Source: an uncultured Eubacteriales bacterium (GTDB lineage Bacteria; Bacillota; Clostridia; Christensenellales; Aristaeellaceae). Taken from it: 64,000 nt of DNA. How positions within the stretch are numbered: position 1 is the first letter of the stretch; every line of letters begins with the position of its first letter. This document shows, piece by piece, positions 1 to 8,109 of this stretch. The position numbers were made by a program, and so were the translations under genes. Below the pieces are notes generated by a model. That model saw only the letters and a program-made list of their open reading frames with translations. It made no database searches and was not told the DNA's origin. The DNA is taken from the NCBI GenBank assembly GCA_902793325.1, contig CADBCY010000005.1, positions 24,087-88,086 on the forward strand. Direction: 5' to 3'.

Positions 1-96
1 GCCCACGGCGGCGACATCTCCGTGACCAGCGCCCCCGGGGTGGGGAGCACCTTCGCGCTCGAGCTCCCCGTCGACCCCGGCAGCGCGCGGCAATAA
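1..96 (+). CDS. Sensor histidine kinase, C-terminal fragment
   Basis: The window opens inside a gene. The first frame gives 31 residues (AHGGDISVTSAPGVGSTF...) and then TAA at 94-96. The sequence matches the end of the HATPase_c domain of sensor histidine kinases: the H-G-G-x-I-x-V-x-S-x-x-G-x-G-S/T-x-F stretch after the G2 box. The sensor and phosphoacceptor parts lie upstream of the window, so stimulus and partner regulator cannot be told. The next gene begins 113 bases on with its own promoter-like sequence, so this is probably the last gene of its operon. Confidence 0.85.
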   Translation, partial: AHGGDISVTSAPGVGSTFALELPVDPGSARQ

Positions 97-122
97 TCCC
101 CTTCCGAAAATTTGCGAAAGTC

Positions 123-182
123 TTTCCTTCCGCCCGCGGATGTGTTATCATGGAATCGGCTTGAATTGAACAAACGTTTCCA
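123..182 (+). promoter_or_regulatory. Extended -10 promoter with LacI-type palindrome, upstream of the GH5 gene
   Basis: TATCAT at 146-151 is preceded by TGT (143-145), giving an extended -10; the -35 region (TTTCCT, 123-128) is poor. Just downstream of the predicted start point is the perfect 8-base palindrome AAACGTTT (172-179), the core shape of LacI/GalR-family and cre-type operators. A roadblock repressor controlling the glycosidase is a plausible inference. No regulator gene is nearby. Confidence 0.45.
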
Positions 183-209
183 CGACACCCAAGCGGAAGG
201 AGCATTGTC

Positions 210-1244
210 ATGCGCAGATTTACCGGCTTTCAGCACGGGGTGAACCTGGGCGGGTGGCTGTCCCAGTGCGTCGCCACCACCGAGGAGCACTTCAACACCT
301 TCATCACCGCGGACGATTTGCTGCGCATCGCGGGCATGGGGCTGGACCACGTCCGCCTGCCCGTGGACTACAACTGGATCGAGGACGAAGAGGGCAACCC
401 CGTCGAGGCGGGCCTCGCGCACATCGACGACTGCCTGCGCTGGTGCGAGGAGACAGGGCTGAACCTGCTGCTGGATCTGCACAAGGCCTTCGGCTACACC
501 TTCGACCCGCTGGACACCGGCGCCGACCGGGAAATCTTCTTCCACGACGCGGCGCTGCAGGCGCGCTTCATCGCGCTGTGGCGGCGGCTGGCCCTGCGCT
601 ACGGGAAGAACCCCCGCGTCGCCTTCGACCTTCTGAACGAGGTCGTCTCGCCCAACGTGGCGGAGGCCTGGAACGGCATCGCGGACCGCACCATCGACGC
701 CATCCGCGAGATCGCCCCGGACACCTGGATCGTCGTGGGCGGGGTGTGCTACAACAACGTCAAGAGCGTGCCGCTGCTGGCCGCGCCGCACGACGCCCGC
801 GTGGTGTACAACTTCCACTGCTACGAGCCCATGGTCTTTACCCACCAGAAGGCATACTGGGTGGAGGGCATGCCGGACGACCTGGACGTGGCCTATCCCG
901 ACGACCTGGAGCACTACAAGGCGCTGTCCGTGCAACTGTCCTTCGACCTCGCCGGGGCCATCGCCGGGGAGCGCGTGGACGCCCTCGGCCCCGGCTTCTT
1001 CGAGGCCCTGTTCGCCCCGGCCGTCGCCGCGGCGGAGGCGCACGACGCGCCGCTCTACTGCGGGGAATACGGCGTCATCGACCGCGCGCCCGCGGCGGAC
1101 GCCGTGCGCTGGCACCGGGACATCGGCGCGGTGTTCGACCGCCACGGCATCGGCCGCGCGCTGTGGAACTACAAGAACAAGGATTTCGGCCTCGTCGATT
1201 CCCATTACGACGGCGTGCGCGACGAACTGGTCAGGCTCCTGTAG
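210..1244 (+). CDS. Glycoside hydrolase family 5 (cellulase-like) enzyme, cytoplasmic
   Basis: A 344-residue (beta/alpha)8-barrel glycosidase of family GH5. The family hydrolyses beta-1,4 or beta-1,3 glycosidic bonds by a retaining mechanism with two glutamates. The proton donor is E144 in DLLNEV and the nucleophile is E286 in CGEYG; H203 in the NFHCY stretch and the N-terminal GVNLGGW also fit the family. There is no signal peptide, so it probably acts on imported oligosaccharides in the cytosol, like the two GH32 enzymes further along. The start at 210 has AAGGAG at 197-202, seven bases upstream. It may share a transcript with the flavoprotein gene downstream. The exact substrate cannot be read from the sequence. 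Confidence 0.88.
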   Translation: MRRFTGFQHGVNLGGWLSQCVATTEEHFNTFITADDLLRIAGMGLDHVRLPVDYNWIEDEEGNPVEAGLAHIDDCLRWCEETGLNLLLDLHKAFGYTFDPLDTGADREIFFHDAALQARFIALWRRLALRYGKNPRVAFDLLNEVVSPNVAEAWNGIADRTIDAIREIAPDTWIVVGGVCYNNVKSVPLLAAPHDARVVYNFHCYEPMVFTHQKAYWVEGMPDDLDVAYPDDLEHYKALSVQLSFDLAGAIAGERVDALGPGFFEALFAPAVAAAEAHDAPLYCGEYGVIDRAPAADAVRWHRDIGAVFDRHGIGRALWNYKNKDFGLVDSHYDGVRDELVRLL

Positions 1245-1290
1245 CGCCGGAACGACCGCGGACACCGAACCACACGAGAGGGGAATGAAT

Positions 1291-3237
1291 ATGGAACGCA
1301 AGTATCCGAACCTTTGCAAGCCCATCACGCTGGGCCGCGTCACCTTCCGCAACCGCATGTTCTCCACGCCCATGGGCGGCACGGACATCGCCAACGACGG
1401 CTGCATCGGCCCGAAGTCCACGGCGTTCTACGAGCTGCGCGCGAAGGGCGGCGCGGCGTCGGTCACCGTCAGCGAGTGCATGGTGCACCCCGCCACCGAC
1501 GGCAGCCACGCCTACCACCTGGACGAGAGCATCCTGAACTCGCTGGCCTGCGCCACCTACACCGCGGACGCCATCCGCCGCCACGGCGCGATGCCCTGCC
1601 TGGAGCTCTCCCACTCCGGCATGTACGCGGGCACCTACATGACCGACAAGACCAAGCAGAAGGGGCTCAACCAGTGGAGCGCCTCCGCGTGCACCCGCGC
1701 CGACGGCGTGGAGGTCCGGGCGCTCACCAAGCCCATGATCGACGACATCGTCGCCGCCTACGGCCACGTGGCGGGGCTCGCCAAGCGCGCGGGCTTCGAA
1801 CACATCATGATCCACGGCGGCCACGGCTGGCTCATCAACCAGTTCCTCTCCCCCATGTTCAACCGCCGCGACGACGAGTACGGCGGGAGCCTCGAGAACC
1901 GCTGCCGCTTCGCCATCGAGGTGCTGAAGTCCGTGCGCGCCGCCGTCGGCCCCGGCTTCCCGATCGAGTTCCGGCTCTCCGGCTCGGAGTGCGTGCCCGA
2001 GGGCTACGACCTGGACGAGGGCATCCGCATCGCGCAGCAGCTCGAGCCGTACATCGACCTCCTGCACGTCACGGCGGGCACCTACCAGAAGACCTTCGGC
2101 ATCACCCACCCCTCCATGTTCGAGGAGCACGGCAGGAACGTGTACCTGGCCGCGGAGATCAAGAAGCACGTGAAGGTACCGGTGGCCACGCTGGGCGGCC
2201 TGAACGACCCCGCGCAGATGGAGGAGATCATCGCCAGCGGCAAGGCCGACGTGGTGTACATGGGCCGCGCGCTGCTGGCCGACCCGTTCCTGCCGCGCAA
2301 GGTCGCCGAGAACCGGGACGATGAGATCGTGCGCTGCCTGCGGTGCTTCACCTGCATGGCCGAGCGCGCCGCCACCGCCACCCGGCGCTGCGCGGTAAAC
2401 CCGCTGATCGGCCGCGAGATGGAGGGCGACGAGATCCTGCCCGCGCCGGTGAAGAAAAAGGTGCTCGTGGCGGGCGGCGGCCCCGGCGGCCTGTACGCGG
2501 CCTGGACCGCGGCGCGGCGCGGCCACAGGGTCGTGCTGTGCGAGAAGGAGGGCGAGGTCGGCGGCATCCTCAAGGGCGAAGCCGCGCTGCCCTTCAAGCG
2601 CGAGATGTTCGAGCTGGCCGGCACCTATCGGCTGCTGGCGGAGAAGGCGGGCGTGGAGATCCGCCTGAACACGGAGGTCACGCCGGAATACGCGGCGAAG
2701 GAAGCGCCGGACGCGCTGATCATCGCCGTGGGCTCCGCGCCGCTGGTGCCGCCGATCCCGGGGCTGGACGGGGAGAACGTCATCATCGTCAACGACTACT
2801 ACAGGCATGCCGACGAGGTCGCCGACGACGTGGCGGTGTTCGGCGGCGGGCTCGCGGGCTGCGAGATCGCGCTGCACCTGGGCCGCCTGGGCAAGCGCGT
2901 GCACATCGTGGAGATGCGCGACCGCCTCGCCCCCGACGCCAACGTGCGCCATCGCCCGCTGCTGCTGAAGGAGCTGGACAAGTGCGTCACCGTGCACACC
3001 TCCTGCAAGGGCAAGGCGGTGCGGCCGGACGGCATACTGTGCGAGGACGCGGAGGGCCGCGAGGTGCTCATCCCCGGCGCGACGGTGATCTGCGCGCTCG
3101 GCCAGCGCTCCCGGACGGATGCGGTCGACGCCCTGCTGGACAGCGCGCCGTTCGTGCGCGTGATCGGCGACGCCTCCCGGGTCTCCACCATCACCAACGC
3201 GGTGTACTGGGGCTACCACGCGGCGCTGGATATCTGA
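1291..3237 (+). CDS. NADH:flavin oxidoreductase, 2,4-dienoyl-CoA reductase-like (FMN/FAD/4Fe-4S)
   Basis: About 648 residues, the size of the FadH / trimethylamine dehydrogenase / bile-acid BaiCD-BaiH group. The N-terminal half is an old-yellow-enzyme FMN barrel with an HGGHGWLINQFLSP active-site stretch (about 175-188) and R-x-D-x-Y-G-G-S-x-E-N-R after it. A 4Fe-4S motif follows (C349-x2-C352-x2-C355-x11-C367). The C-terminal half has two Rossmann nucleotide-binding sites, GGGPGG near 395 and GGGLAG near 518. Such enzymes move electrons from NAD(P)H through FAD and Fe-S to FMN to reduce enoyl or enone substrates. The start is set at ATG 1291, because GAGGGG (1278-1283) is seven bases away; ATG 1285 would sit against the ribosome site. 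The substrate is unknown, and the GH5 neighbour does not explain it. Confidence 0.85.
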   Translation: MERKYPNLCKPITLGRVTFRNRMFSTPMGGTDIANDGCIGPKSTAFYELRAKGGAASVTVSECMVHPATDGSHAYHLDESILNSLACATYTADAIRRHGAMPCLELSHSGMYAGTYMTDKTKQKGLNQWSASACTRADGVEVRALTKPMIDDIVAAYGHVAGLAKRAGFEHIMIHGGHGWLINQFLSPMFNRRDDEYGGSLENRCRFAIEVLKSVRAAVGPGFPIEFRLSGSECVPEGYDLDEGIRIAQQLEPYIDLLHVTAGTYQKTFGITHPSMFEEHGRNVYLAAEIKKHVKVPVATLGGLNDPAQMEEIIASGKADVVYMGRALLADPFLPRKVAENRDDEIVRCLRCFTCMAERAATATRRCAVNPLIGREMEGDEILPAPVKKKVLVAGGGPGGLYAAWTAARRGHRVVLCEKEGEVGGILKGEAALPFKREMFELAGTYRLLAEKAGVEIRLNTEVTPEYAAKEAPDALIIAVGSAPLVPPIPGLDGENVIIVNDYYRHADEVADDVAVFGGGLAGCEIALHLGRLGKRVHIVEMRDRLAPDANVRHRPLLLKELDKCVTVHTSCKGKAVRPDGILCEDAEGREVLIPGATVICALGQRSRTDAVDALLDSAPFVRVIGDASRVSTITNAVYWGYHAALDI

Positions 3238-3245
3238 TCCAAAAC

Positions 3246-3293
3246 GCGCAGGGGGCACAGGGACCGACGGCCCCTGTGCCCCCTGCGCATCTT
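3246..3293 (+). terminator. Strong hairpin terminator after the flavoprotein gene
   Basis: A perfect 17-base-pair stem (3246-3262 with 3272-3288) and a nine-base loop, followed by ATCTTATA. It begins nine bases after the flavoprotein stop codon. The U-tract is weak but the stem is very stable. Confidence 0.75.
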
Positions 3294-3339
3294 ATACGAA
3301 ACCCGATCCAAAATCGAACCGGTGCGGAGGCCGGCAGGC

Positions 3340-3867
3340 ATGGACTACATACTGCGCTACGATTCGCCCCTGGGGGGCATACTGCTCGCCAGCGACGGCG
3401 AGGCGCTGACCGGGCTGTGGTTCGACGGGCAGCGGTACTTCGCCGCGGGGCTGGCGCCGGCGCACGCGGAGCGGTCCCTGCCCGTATTGGACGAGGCCCG
3501 GCGGTGGCTGGACCTCTACTTCTCCGGCCGCGACCCCGGCTTCACGCCGCCCCTCTCCCCGCGCGGCACGGCCTTCCGGCGCGCCGTGTGGGACGCCCTG
3601 CGGACCATCCCCTACGGCGACACGCGAACCTACGGGGCGCTGGCCCGGCAGGTCGGCGGGCGGACAGGCGGCGCGCGCGCCGTGGGCGCCGCGGTGGGCC
3701 GCAACCCCATTTCGCTGATCGTCCCCTGCCACCGCGTCATCGGCGCGGACGGCGGGCTGACCGGCTACGCGGGCGGGCTCTGGCGAAAGGCCCGTCTGCT
3801 GGAGATGGAGGCGGAGGGCCGCGGCGTTTCAGAAAGGCGCTTCGGGCCGCCCGGAAGCGCGACCTAG
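3340..3867 (+). CDS. ogt: Methylated-DNA--protein-cysteine methyltransferase
   Basis: A 175-residue suicide repair protein that transfers the alkyl group from O6-alkylguanine in DNA to its own cysteine. The active-site motif is I-V-P-C-H-R-V with acceptor C130. The helix-turn-helix region (T-x-F-R-R-A-V-W to PYGxTRTYGxLA, about 78-101) and the C-terminal GGLWRK stretch are typical. The start is ATG 3340, nine bases after GGAGG (3326-3330); an upstream GTG at 3322 would overlap that site. Its stop overlaps the stop of the convergent acetyltransferase gene by four bases (CTAG). Confidence 0.93.
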   Translation: MDYILRYDSPLGGILLASDGEALTGLWFDGQRYFAAGLAPAHAERSLPVLDEARRWLDLYFSGRDPGFTPPLSPRGTAFRRAVWDALRTIPYGDTRTYGALARQVGGRTGGARAVGAAVGRNPISLIVPCHRVIGADGGLTGYAGGLWRKARLLEMEAEGRGVSERRFGPPGSAT

Positions 3868-4448
3868 AAGATCCGAACCTTGCTGTCAAAGACCTCCTTC
3901 GCCAGCATGGCGCGGTACACGGCGGCGTACACGCGGCGCGTCTCCGCCGGGTCGGGCATGGCCCCGACCGGCAGCGCCAGCACGCGGAACGCCACCCCGT
4001 ACACCTCCGCCGTCACGCCGGTGTCTCGCAGGCCGTTTGACAGGTAGAACCGCAGCCTGCGCTCGCAGACGGCCCGCTCCGCCGGCGTCGGCGCGAAGTC
4101 GGGGTCGTCCACCTCCAGCAGCACGCAGGCCATGTCCCGGAGCGGGCCAGCCATCAGCGCCTTGAGGAAGCGCCCGCCCACGCCCTGCCCGCGCAGGTCC
4201 GCGCGCACGGCGTAGTAGTCGAACAGCGACACCATGCCCCCGGGCTCGTCCACCTGCGCGAAGAACGCATAGGCCAGCAGCTCCCCGCCCGCCGTCGCCC
4301 CGTAGCAGACGTATTCGCCCCGCGCCAGCGCGCGCTCGATGACGCCCAGCGGCTTGATCTCGTCCGGCGGGAAGTCCGCGCTCATGCGCCGGGCGTAGAT
4401 CTCGCGGATGCAGGGCAGGGTCAGGGTTTCGATTTCAAAGGATCGCAT
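3864..4448 (-). CDS. GNAT-family N-acetyltransferase
   Basis: 194 residues with the GNAT fold. The acetyl-CoA pyrophosphate loop is visible as R[12 protein letters not shown] (about 86-98), preceded by the hydrophobic strand of motif A. The family transfers acetyl groups to amines; the acceptor here is unknown. The start at 4448 is preceded on the minus strand by GAGGAA. It is transcribed toward ogt and overlaps its stop. It lies downstream of phosphoglucomutase on the same strand but is separated from it by a hairpin. Confidence 0.8.
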   Translation of the reverse strand: MRSFEIETLTLPCIREIYARRMSADFPPDEIKPLGVIERALARGEYVCYGATAGGELLAYAFFAQVDEPGGMVSLFDYYAVRADLRGQGVGGRFLKALMAGPLRDMACVLLEVDDPDFAPTPAERAVCERRLRFYLSNGLRDTGVTAEVYGVAFRVLALPVGAMPDPAETRRVYAAVYRAMLAKEVFDSKVRIF

Positions 4449-4508
4449 GCGGGTTCCTCGCTTTCCGGGGATGGCGCGGGTTGCGCTCCGCTTTAACACC
4501 ATCCCCAC

Positions 4509-4558
4509 GGATACAGGGGCGGCTTGTTGACCGCTGTTTCCATGGATACAGGGGCGGC
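4509..4558. repeat. 15-base direct repeat beside the pgm terminator
   Basis: GGATACAGGGGCGGC occurs twice, at 4509-4523 and 4544-4558. The second copy forms the left arm of the hairpin at 4548-4578. It looks like a local duplication of the terminator arm; no mobile-element features are present. Confidence 0.7.
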
Positions 4559-4578
4559 CAGTTAAAGGCCGCCCCTGT
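4548..4578 (-). terminator. Hairpin after phosphoglucomutase
   Basis: A perfect 12-base-pair stem (4548-4559 with 4567-4578) around AGTTAAA, 26 bases beyond the phosphoglucomutase stop on the minus strand. It has no clear U-tract on that strand, so termination may be partial, with read-through into the acetyltransferase gene. Confidence 0.6.
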
Positions 4579-4603
4579 TTACGCTTATTTGGTAGGCTGT
4601 CGA

Positions 4604-6328
4604 TTACAGGCTCTCCAGCAGCTTGACGGCGGCGTCGGCGTAGGCGTTGAGCAGCTCCTTCGTCTTTGCGTCGCTGTCGGAGACGGCGTTCACGTACAGC
4701 TTGATCTTCGGCTCGGTGCCGGAGGGGCGCACGCACACCCACGCCTTGTTCTCGAGCTCGAAGTACATCACGTTGCTCTTGGGCAGGGTCAGCGTCTCGG
4801 TCTGGCCGTCGCAGGTCGTGCGCACGCTGGTCTGGTAATCGCGCACCGCCACGACCTTCTCGCCGGCGAAGTCCACGGGCGGGTTCTCGCGCAGGGCGGC
4901 CATGGTGTGCTTCATCTTCTCCAGGCCGTCCTTGCCCGGCAGCACGAACGAGGCCACCTTGTCGCCGTAGTAGCCGTACTTCTCGTACAGCATGTCGATG
5001 GCGTCGGCCAGGGTCTTGTTGTACATCTTCTTGTACCAGCTCGCGGCCTCGGCGATCAGCATGCAGGCGTTCACGCCGTCCTTGTCGCGCACGTCGGTGC
5101 CGGACAGGAAGCCGTAGCTCTCCTCGAAGCCGAACATGAAGGTGTTGCAGCCGGTGGTCTCAAAGATGTGGATCTGCTCGCCGATGTACTTGAAGCCGGT
5201 CAGCACCTTGATGAGCTTGCAGCCGTAGTCCTCGGCGATGGCGCGGGCCATCTCGGTGGACACGATGGTGGTGACCGCCGCGGCGTTCGCGGGCAGCTCG
5301 CCGCGCTCCTTCTTCTGGGAGAGGATGTAGTGCAGCAGGATGCAGCCGATCTGGTTGCCGTTCAAAAGCCTCAGCCCGTCGTCGGTCATGCAGGCGATGC
5401 CCACGCGGTCGCAGTCGGGGTCGGTGCCCACGCACAGGTCGGCGCCCAGCTCCTTTTGCATCTTGAGCGCCAGCGTGAAAGCCGCGGGGTCCTCGGGGTT
5501 CGGCACCTTCACGGTGGGGAAGTCGCCGTCGGGCAGCTCCTGCTCCTTGACGACGTACACGTTCTCCATGCCGATCTCCCTGAAGATGCGGCGCACGGGG
5601 AGGTTGCCGGAGCCGTGCAGGGGCGTGTAGACGATCTTGAGGGTCTTGCCCATCTCCTGCGCGAGCTCGGGGTTGACGGACAGCTTTTTGATGGCGGCGA
5701 TGTAGGCGTCGTCCACGTCCTTGCCGATGTAGGTCAGCAGGCCCTTCGCGATGGCCTCCTGCTCGTCCATGGGCAGGGACTCGGCGTCGGTGGTGTCGGG
5801 CAGGCGGTCGGTGATGCCCTTGACGGACTCGGGCGGCATCTGGCCGCCGTCAGACCAGTAGACCTTGTAGCCGTTGTACTGCTTGGGGTTGTGGCTGGCG
5901 GTGATGACCACGCCGCCGATGCAGTTCAGGTGGCGGACGGTGAAGGACAGCACCGGCACGGGCCGCAGGCTCTCATACAGGAACGCCTTCACGCCGGAAT
6001 TGGCCAGCACCAGCGCGGTCTCCCTGGCGAACTCGGCGCTCTTGTGGCGGGAGTCATAGGCGATGGCCACGCCGCGCTGCGCGCCGTCGGGCGTGGTGAG
6101 GATGTACTTCGCCAGCGCCCGGGTCGCCCGGCGCACGTTGTACTTGTTCAGCCGGTTGGTGCCCGCGCCCAGCACGCCGCGCATGCCGGCGGTGCCGAAC
6201 TCCAGCTCGCGGTAGAAGCGATCCTCGATCTCCTTGGGGTCGTCCTTGATGGCCATGAGGTCCGCGACCGTCTCCGGGTCGTCGGCATAGTCCCTCAGCC
6301 ACTGTTCATAGAGCTTCATGGGTTCCAT
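4604..6328 (-). CDS. pgcA: Phosphoglucomutase / phosphomannomutase (alpha-D-phosphohexomutase)
   Basis: A 574-residue alpha-phosphohexomutase that interconverts hexose-1- and hexose-6-phosphates, linking glycolysis to UDP-glucose and wall or glycolipid sugars. The catalytic phosphoserine is S145 in TASHNPKQYNG. The Mg-binding loop is G-T-D-P-D-C-D-R with D303, D305 and D307. The sugar-binding loop is F-E-E-S-Y-G (401-406), and RPSGTEPK near the C-terminus binds phosphate. Length and motifs fit the Bacillus PgcA type. The start at 6328 has GGAGG nine bases upstream; an internal Met at residue 4 is less likely. It probably shares a transcript with the redox-disulfide gene 67 bases upstream. Confidence 0.93.
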   Translation of the reverse strand: MEPMKLYEQWLRDYADDPETVADLMAIKDDPKEIEDRFYRELEFGTAGMRGVLGAGTNRLNKYNVRRATRALAKYILTTPDGAQRGVAIAYDSRHKSAEFARETALVLANSGVKAFLYESLRPVPVLSFTVRHLNCIGGVVITASHNPKQYNGYKVYWSDGGQMPPESVKGITDRLPDTTDAESLPMDEQEAIAKGLLTYIGKDVDDAYIAAIKKLSVNPELAQEMGKTLKIVYTPLHGSGNLPVRRIFREIGMENVYVVKEQELPDGDFPTVKVPNPEDPAAFTLALKMQKELGADLCVGTDPDCDRVGIACMTDDGLRLLNGNQIGCILLHYILSQKKERGELPANAAAVTTIVSTEMARAIAEDYGCKLIKVLTGFKYIGEQIHIFETTGCNTFMFGFEESYGFLSGTDVRDKDGVNACMLIAEAASWYKKMYNKTLADAIDMLYEKYGYYGDKVASFVLPGKDGLEKMKHTMAALRENPPVDFAGEKVVAVRDYQTSVRTTCDGQTETLTLPKSNVMYFELENKAWVCVRPSGTEPKIKLYVNAVSDSDAKTKELLNAYADAAVKLLESL

Positions 6329-6395
6329 AGATACCAGCCTCCTGTGTGTACTCGTATTGGGTGCGGTTTCGGGTTCGTCGGTTCGGCCTGGCCGC

Positions 6396-6596
6396 TTACT
6401 TCCTGGATTCCAGGTACTCGTTCAGTTCCTTGACCATCTTGTCCGCGTCGGCGCCGTGGACGGCGCAGGCCATTTCCAGCGACTCCATCTGGGAGGCCGG
6501 ACAGCCCAGGCAGTGCATGCCGTACTGCATCATGATGGCCGCGGCGCCGCGGTCGATGCCCAGCACTTCGCCAATGGTCATTTGCTTGTTGATCAC
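6396..6596 (-). CDS. DUF1858 / hybrid-cluster-protein-associated redox disulfide protein
   Basis: A 66-residue single-domain protein resembling the DUF1858 domain found at the N-terminus of ScdA-type and hybrid-cluster-associated proteins. The hallmark C29-x2-C32 sits in Y-G-M-H-C-L-G-C-P. The family is thought to act in redox or nitrosative-stress chemistry, but its reaction is not established. The start is GTG at 6596, seven bases from GGAGG; an internal ATG at codon 6 has no ribosome site. It is the first gene ahead of phosphoglucomutase on the minus strand and has its own promoter. Confidence 0.82.
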   Translation of the reverse strand: MINKQMTIGEVLGIDRGAAAIMMQYGMHCLGCPASQMESLEMACAVHGADADKMVKELNEYLESRK

Positions 6597-6637
6597 GGGA
6601 ACACCTCCATTGCGTCGTTTGAAATCCCATCAATTAC

Positions 6638-6666
6638 AGTGTACAACAAACGGCGCAAGAATGCAA
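6638..6666 (-). promoter_or_regulatory. Sigma-A-type promoter for the DUF1858-pgm operon
   Basis: Reading the minus strand, TTGCAT (6666-6661), a 17-base spacer and TACACT (6643-6638), about 40 bases upstream of the GTG start. It diverges from the promoter at 6731-6758. Confidence 0.6.
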
Positions 6667-6730
6667 GGCGGATTTTCGCCGGGCATTGGCATTTCCCCGC
6701 GATTTCTAATCTTTCTCTAATCTTCTTTTC

Positions 6731-6758
6731 TTGCCATTTCATGTTCGGGCGGTATAAT
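6731..6758 (+). promoter_or_regulatory. Sigma-A promoter for the DUF4342 gene
   Basis: TTGCCA (6731-6736), a 16-base spacer and a perfect TATAAT (6753-6758). The start point near 6765 rules out an upstream in-frame start at 6757 and fixes translation at ATG 6805. Confidence 0.8.
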
Positions 6759-6804
6759 GACCCCGTCAACAGGAAAACGACGGGTTCGCAAGGAGGTTTG
6801 CACC

Positions 6805-7314
6805 ATGACGAATTACGAAATGACCGAGAAGCTGAGCGAGAAGATGCACGTGAGTATGGAAGAGGCCAAGGCGGCCCTGGAGGCGTGCGACTGGGATATG
6901 CTGGACGCGGCGCTGATGCTGGAAAAGGAGCACGGCGGCGAAAAGGAAGCCTACTCCACGAAGCAGGCGGAGGCCGGGGAAGCGCAGGCGGAGGGCCGGC
7001 ACGAGCGGGGCTATATCGTCCGCAACATCGGCCGCGTGATCCGCAAGATCGTGCTGTGCGGCAACCGCAACCGCTTCGAGGTGCGGCGCAAGGGCCGGGA
7101 CGAAGTGGTGCTGGACCTGCCGGTGACGGCGATGGTGCTGCTGCTGCTGTTCGCGTTCTGGGTGTGCGTGCCGCTGCTGATCATCGGCCTGTTCGCCGGC
7201 TTCCGGTACGCCTTCAGCGGCGCGGAGCTGGGCAGGGAAAGCATCAACAAGGCCATGGACAAGGCCGCCGCGGCCGCCGACCGCGTGGTGGACGAAATCC
7301 GGCACGAGGATTGA
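6805..7314 (+). CDS. UBA-like / DUF4342 membrane protein
   Basis: 169 residues. The N-terminal 45 form a UBA/TS-N-like three-helix segment (M-S-x-E-E-A-x-x-A-L-E-A-C-x-W-D-x-x-D-A), as in EF-Ts and nascent-chain proteins. A charged linker and a DUF4342 region with a hydrophobic membrane segment (about 112-134) follow, then an amphipathic tail. DUF4342 proteins have no firm function. The start at ATG 6805 follows AAGGAGG (6791-6797). The gene lies directly ahead of a two-component system, whose -35 hexamer overlaps this gene's stop codon, so it may belong to the same envelope-response unit (inference). Confidence 0.78.
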   Translation: MTNYEMTEKLSEKMHVSMEEAKAALEACDWDMLDAALMLEKEHGGEKEAYSTKQAEAGEAQAEGRHERGYIVRNIGRVIRKIVLCGNRNRFEVRRKGRDEVVLDLPVTAMVLLLLFAFWVCVPLLIIGLFAGFRYAFSGAELGRESINKAMDKAAAAADRVVDEIRHED

Positions 7315-7339
7315 CAGCCGGCCCGTCCTGGGCTATAGT
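7311..7339 (+). promoter_or_regulatory. Near-consensus promoter of the two-component operon
   Basis: TTGACA (7311-7316, overlapping the DUF4342 stop codon), a 17-base spacer and TATAGT (7334-7339). This predicts a start point at about 7346, at the foot of the leader hairpin. Confidence 0.85.
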
Positions 7340-7343
7340 GGAA

Positions 7344-7390
7344 GGGGGACGCGCTTCCGGCATCCCGGCGGGGTTCGGAAGCGCTCCCCC
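7344..7390 (+). promoter_or_regulatory. Leader hairpin at the 5' end of the two-component mRNA
   Basis: GGGGG-A-GCGCTTCCG (7344-7359, one bulged C) pairs with CGGAAGCGC-T-CCCCC (7376-7390), giving about 15 base pairs and a 16-base loop. It begins at the predicted transcription start and ends 10 bases before the ribosome site. It could stabilise the mRNA, or the duplex could be a protein-binding site. It has no U-tract and is not a terminator. Confidence 0.6.
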
Positions 7391-7416
7391 GAAAACGCGC
7401 GAGGAGGCGGGCGACA

Positions 7417-8097
7417 GTGGCGGAGCGGATACTGATCGTCGAGGACGAGGAGCGAATCGCCCGGTTTGTGGAGCTGGAGCTCAGGCACGAGGGCTACGAG
7501 GTGGACAAGGCCGCGGACGGTCGGACGGGCCTGGAGCGCATGGAATCCGGCGAGTACGACCTGGTGCTGCTGGACATCATGCTGCCGGGGCTCAACGGGC
7601 TGGAGGTGCTGCGCCGCGCGAGGCGCACGGTGGATACCCCGGTCATCATGCTCACGGCCAGGGACACGGTGATGGACAAGGTCACGGGCCTGGACATGGG
7701 CGCGGAGGACTACATCACCAAGCCCTTTGAGATCGAGGAGCTGCTGGCGCGCATCCGCGTGTGCCTGCGCAAGGTGGAGCGCCGCACGGCCCGCGCGAAG
7801 GCGCTGGAGGTGGGCGATCTGGTGCTCGACCCGGACCGCCACACGGTGAGCTACGACGGCCACCCGGTGGAGCTGACCCACCGGGAGTTCGATCTGTTGA
7901 AGATCCTGATGGAAAACGAGGGCATCGTCATGGCCCGCAGCACGCTGATGGAGCGCGTGTGGGGCTACGACTACATGGGCGAGACGAACATCGTGGACGT
8001 CTACGTCCGCTACCTGCGCGGCAAGCTGGACGACGCATACGGCGTGAAGCTGCTGCACACGGTGCGCGGCGTGGGCTACGTGCTGAGAATCGGTTGA
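7417..8097 (+). CDS. OmpR/PhoB-family response regulator
   Basis: A 226-residue DNA-binding regulator. The receiver domain (1-115) has acidic pocket E9/D10, phosphoacceptor D53 in L-L-D-I-M-L-P-G, switch T80 and K102. A winged-helix DNA-binding domain follows (about 130-225; L-T-x-x-E-F-D-L-L-K-I-L, then V-D-V-Y-V-R-Y-L-R-x-K-L). The start is GTG 7417, nine bases after GAGGAGG (7401-7407). The cognate kinase begins 12 bases downstream, so the two are co-transcribed. Its regulon is unknown; the adjacent cardiolipin synthase and DUF4342 genes suggest envelope control (inference). Confidence 0.94.
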   Translation: MAERILIVEDEERIARFVELELRHEGYEVDKAADGRTGLERMESGEYDLVLLDIMLPGLNGLEVLRRARRTVDTPVIMLTARDTVMDKVTGLDMGAEDYITKPFEIEELLARIRVCLRKVERRTARAKALEVGDLVLDPDRHTVSYDGHPVELTHREFDLLKILMENEGIVMARSTLMERVWGYDYMGETNIVDVYVRYLRGKLDDAYGVKLLHTVRGVGYVLRIG

Positions 8098-8109
8098 GTA
8101 GGTGAGTAT

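Noticed and set aside
1231-3258. 675-codon minus-strand frame opposite the flavoprotein gene
   Set aside because: The flavoprotein has intact Fe-S and Rossmann motifs; the reverse frame has none and no start signal.
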